Below are positions 5,693 through 7,249 of a stretch of 7,249 nucleotides of DNA, piece by piece (position 1 is the stretch's first letter; the number at the start of each line of letters is the position of its first letter). Under the pieces are notes generated by a model, which saw only the letters and a program-made list of their open reading frames with translations, was not told the origin of the DNA and did no database searches. Source of the stretch: Patescibacteria group bacterium. Its GTDB lineage: Bacteria; Patescibacteriota; Gracilibacteria; UBA1369; PNNO01. A program made the translations under genes and the position numbers. The stretch spans positions 1 through 7,249 of the forward strand of contig JAJRYP010000105.1 in assembly GCA_024275695.1 (NCBI GenBank), given 5' to 3'.

Positions 5693-6592
5693 ATGCGACA
5701 GGCTTTACGTTTTTATACGTTGATCTTTGGAATCACACTGGCTCTTGCAATCAATCTACAAAATAATTCGTCTACAAATCAATCGGAATTTGAAGAAAAT
5801 CTTGATGATGCCGGGGCAAATGCGTATACTAGTCATGCTGCTCCGACGGATCATGAGTACGCAAAGGCTTTAGACGGCTTAGATATAAGTCTTCATCCGG
5901 GTACTACGTATAACAAGAACAGCGCAAGCAGCGATCGATCTTTGACTCATTGTAAAGCTCTCGTGTATCAGACTGTGGTTTCACTACCGGAGACACACAG
6001 AGAGCATCTTCAGGACCTCACGTTATACACGGCCGATAACCCAAGCAAGTGGAGACGCGGACTCGCCGGAGGCTCAACCATGATAATTCGATGTTCGGAC
6101 ATGAGTGATAAGGAACTTACATCCGTTATCGTTCATGAAATGGGACACATTGTAGACACCGGTCTGCATACAGGTGATTCAAGCGAAAAAAAGAGTGAGT
6201 TTGTAGATGGGAATATTCCAATCTATAATAATGATATTAGTTTGTGGTTTTACAGACTTAGCTGGGAAAATGAAAAAACATTACGTGATAATGCAAAGTC
6301 AACCGACTTTGTTACGGGATACGCTATGACCGATCCGTTTGAAGATTTTGCGGAAACATATAATTTTTATGTTCTGCACGGAGAACAATTTAAAGAAATG
6401 TCCAAGTACAACAGAATTCTCCGTCAAAAATATCTCTTTATGAAATATTTTATCTTCAAAGGACAAGAATACGATAACGATCCTTATACAGACGTAAAAT
6501 ACTCAAGCAGATACTACGATTCGACGTTACTAAACTATAATTTCGCGACATTCCTGAAGAATGAGAGATTAGTTGGCATTAAGCGGTTTTAA
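5693..6592 (+). CDS. Secreted or membrane-anchored zinc metallopeptidase (HExxH, gluzincin-like)
   Basis: The 299-codon frame runs from ATG to TAA. The N-terminus is a signal peptide or anchor: a basic start (RQALR), a hydrophobic core at residues 7-20 (FYTLIFGITLALAI) and an ALA signal-peptidase-type site at 17-19. A polar linker follows (about 21-50). The catalytic core has HEMGH at 148-152, with E149 as the predicted general base and H148/H152 as zinc ligands. About 65 residues later, PFEDFAETY (215-223) supplies E217 or E221 as the probable third ligand, as in gluzincin-type peptidases with an HExGH plus E(D/x)FAE layout. C87 and C134 could form a disulfide outside the cytoplasm. The C-terminal 75 residues are Tyr/Phe/Lys-rich. 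It has its own promoter and terminator, so it is a single-gene unit. Envelope or extracellular protein cleavage is inferred; the substrate and precise peptidase family are unknown. Confidence 0.85.
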   Translation: MRQALRFYTLIFGITLALAINLQNNSSTNQSEFEENLDDAGANAYTSHAAPTDHEYAKALDGLDISLHPGTTYNKNSASSDRSLTHCKALVYQTVVSLPETHREHLQDLTLYTADNPSKWRRGLAGGSTMIIRCSDMSDKELTSVIVHEMGHIVDTGLHTGDSSEKKSEFVDGNIPIYNNDISLWFYRLSWENEKTLRDNAKSTDFVTGYAMTDPFEDFAETYNFYVLHGEQFKEMSKYNRILRQKYLFMKYFIFKGQEYDNDPYTDVKYSSRYYDSTLLNYNFATFLKNERLVGIKRF

Positions 6593-6600
6593 CCGTTTAA
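6579..6600. repeat. Near-palindrome spanning the metallopeptidase stop codon
   Basis: TTAAGCGGT (6579-6587) can pair with ACCGTTTAA (6592-6600) around a four-base TTTA loop, with one G-U pair. The stem covers the last codons and the TAA. No T-tract follows, so it is not itself a terminator. It could protect the mRNA 3' end or be chance. Confidence 0.35.
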
Positions 6601-6661
6601 GATACACCTGATTTAGGATATTGAGGCTTTTCTAGGGCGTTGGTACTCCTAAAACTAAAAG

Positions 6662-6692
6662 AAATCCCTTCCCAAGCGGAGGGGATTTTTTT
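6662..6692 (+). terminator. Strong Rho-independent terminator after the metallopeptidase gene
   Basis: AAATCCCTTCC (6662-6672) pairs with GGAGGGGATTT (6678-6688) over 11 bp with one G-T, around the loop CAAGC, followed by T to 6692 (seven T in all). It lies 69 nt after the stop. Read leftward, the stem is followed by TTTCTTTTAGTTTT, so it may also stop leftward transcripts. Confidence 0.85.
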
Positions 6693-6740
6693 ATGATCGT
6701 ATTTGCTTCCGCGCCGGACATCCCGGGATCCAAGAAAATC

Positions 6741-6769
6741 TTGCCAATATACAATGTTATATATAAAAT
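6741..6769 (+). promoter_or_regulatory. Promoter of the tRNA-His gene
   Basis: TTGCCA (6741-6746), a 17-bp spacer and TAAAAT (6764-6769) place the transcript start near 6776, about 14 nt before the tRNA. It lies downstream of the terminator at 6662-6692, so the tRNA appears to be transcribed independently of the metallopeptidase gene. Confidence 0.7.
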
Positions 6770-6789
6770 AACCTTTGCGCCGATACTGC

Positions 6790-6867
6790 GGTGAGTGTAG
6801 CTCAGTTGGTTAGAGCATCCGGTTGTGGTCCGGAGGGTCGTGGGTTCGAGTCCCATCACTCACCCCA
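6790..6867 (+). tRNA. tRNA-His (anticodon GTG)
   Basis: The full cloverleaf can be drawn. The acceptor is GTGAGTG/CACTCAC (6791-6797 with 6857-6863) and the D stem is GCTC/GAGC (6800-6803 with 6813-6816). The anticodon stem is TCCGG/CCGGA (6818-6822 with 6830-6834), with loop TTGTGGT carrying GTG at 6825-6827. The variable loop has five bases, and the T stem is GTGGG/CCCAT around TTCGAGT. The base before the acceptor is G (6790) and the discriminator is C (6864). These form the G-1:C73 identity pair recognised by histidyl-tRNA synthetase, and here G-1 is encoded in the gene. CCA is also encoded (6865-6867). The gene ends 18 bp from the stop codon of the convergent gene on the right. Confidence 0.97.
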
Positions 6868-6885
6868 TTGAAAATTTCCCAATTG

Positions 6886-7248
6886 CTAAGATTGCCTGTC
6901 ATATGTTTCGGTAACCGGTCCGGAAACAATTGTCATTACCTCAACATTGCGCTCTTTATCATACGTAATACTATACGTAGAGTCGTATCCGGGACCGGCG
7001 GTAATCTGTGGGCAACTTGAACCGGCTATGGTTAATCTGATACTGCTTTCTCCGTCCGAAATAACCTCGCCCGTGTTAATGCAAGTTCCGGTTGAAGTAT
7101 AACTTGTTTTATTTAAAGTTAATGTTGCCGGAGTACTGCTTACAAGAGCTCCATTCGTATAAGTTGCCGTCCTGAGCCATACTCCTTCGTAATCTTCAGG
7201 AACGTCATCCGCTGTCGGTAATTCTTGCTCAACAACAATATCTTCTTG
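6886..7248 (-). CDS. 3' part of an exported beta-rich (lipocalin-like) protein, truncated by the window edge
   Basis: Read leftward, a frame is open from the right edge to TAG at 6886-6888 (120 residues visible), and its start lies beyond the window. The visible part begins with an acidic, Pro-containing linker (QEDIVVEQELPTADDVPEDY), typical after a lipoprotein or signal anchor. It continues as a compact domain starting YEGVWLRTATY, with alternating Thr/Ser/Val/Ile strands and turns. Two Cys (visible residues 56 and 79) are well placed for a disulfide. The pattern (a W near the start, then about eight short strands, ending near GPVTETYDRQS) resembles small lipocalin-like or META-like beta-barrel domains of secreted bacterial lipoproteins. 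The family call is tentative and based on appearance. It converges on the tRNA-His gene with an 18-bp gap and has no obvious dedicated terminator before it. Confidence 0.8.
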   Translation of the reverse strand, partial: QEDIVVEQELPTADDVPEDYEGVWLRTATYTNGALVSSTPATLTLNKTSYTSTGTCINTGEVISDGESSIRLTIAGSSCPQITAGPGYDSTYSITYDKERNVEVMTIVSGPVTETYDRQS

Positions 7249-7249
7249 A

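Noticed and set aside
6632..6859. Leftward open frame overlapping the tRNA (starts MMGLEPTTLRT)
   Set aside because: This is the familiar false translation of a tRNA antisense strand. It also crosses the tRNA promoter and a strong terminator.
6823..7020. Rightward open frame starting inside the tRNA
   Set aside because: It begins in the tRNA anticodon loop and is the shadow of the leftward protein gene on the other strand.

Overview
The window looks bacterial: it has a sigma70-type promoter, Rho-independent terminators, an intact tRNA gene, the standard genetic code and AT-rich composition. Most of it encodes large proteins I cannot place in any known family, plus a small helical protein resembling the DUF5663 type common in Candidate Phyla Radiation (Patescibacteria) genomes. 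Starts without Shine-Dalgarno sites and simple secreted proteins fit such a genome. The CPR assignment is inference; no marker gene here proves it.

Layout: (1) Positions 1-2666 carry a rightward reading of at least about 888 codons, broken by one in-frame TAA (436-438) and one apparent -1 frame change near 2313-2345. It therefore appears as three pieces: an N-terminal part cut by the window edge, a central coiled-coil part, and a C-terminal part ending in a hydrophobic/aromatic segment. (2) A 120-residue all-helical protein (2689-3051) and a 702-residue basic protein with two adjacent candidate membrane segments (3102-5210) follow on the same strand with short gaps, probably as one operon. 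(3) About 480 bp of non-coding DNA (5211-5692) holds the operon terminator, a second copy of the same terminator module in opposite orientation, a perfect 22-bp palindrome, a 28-nt inverted repeat and a near-consensus promoter. (4) That promoter drives a secreted or membrane-anchored HEMGH zinc metallopeptidase (5693-6592), followed by a strong terminator. (5) A tRNA-His(GTG) gene with its own promoter, encoded G-1 and encoded CCA lies at 6790-6867. (6) The 3' end of a leftward gene for a beta-rich, probably exported, lipocalin-like protein fills the right edge.

The first three loci look like one transcription unit for an unrecognised, possibly membrane-associated, multi-protein assembly. The metallopeptidase and the right-edge protein are separate units, apparently acting outside the cytoplasm. 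The most distinctive features are the broken large gene beside its intact orphan partners, and the structured intergenic region with inverted terminator modules.
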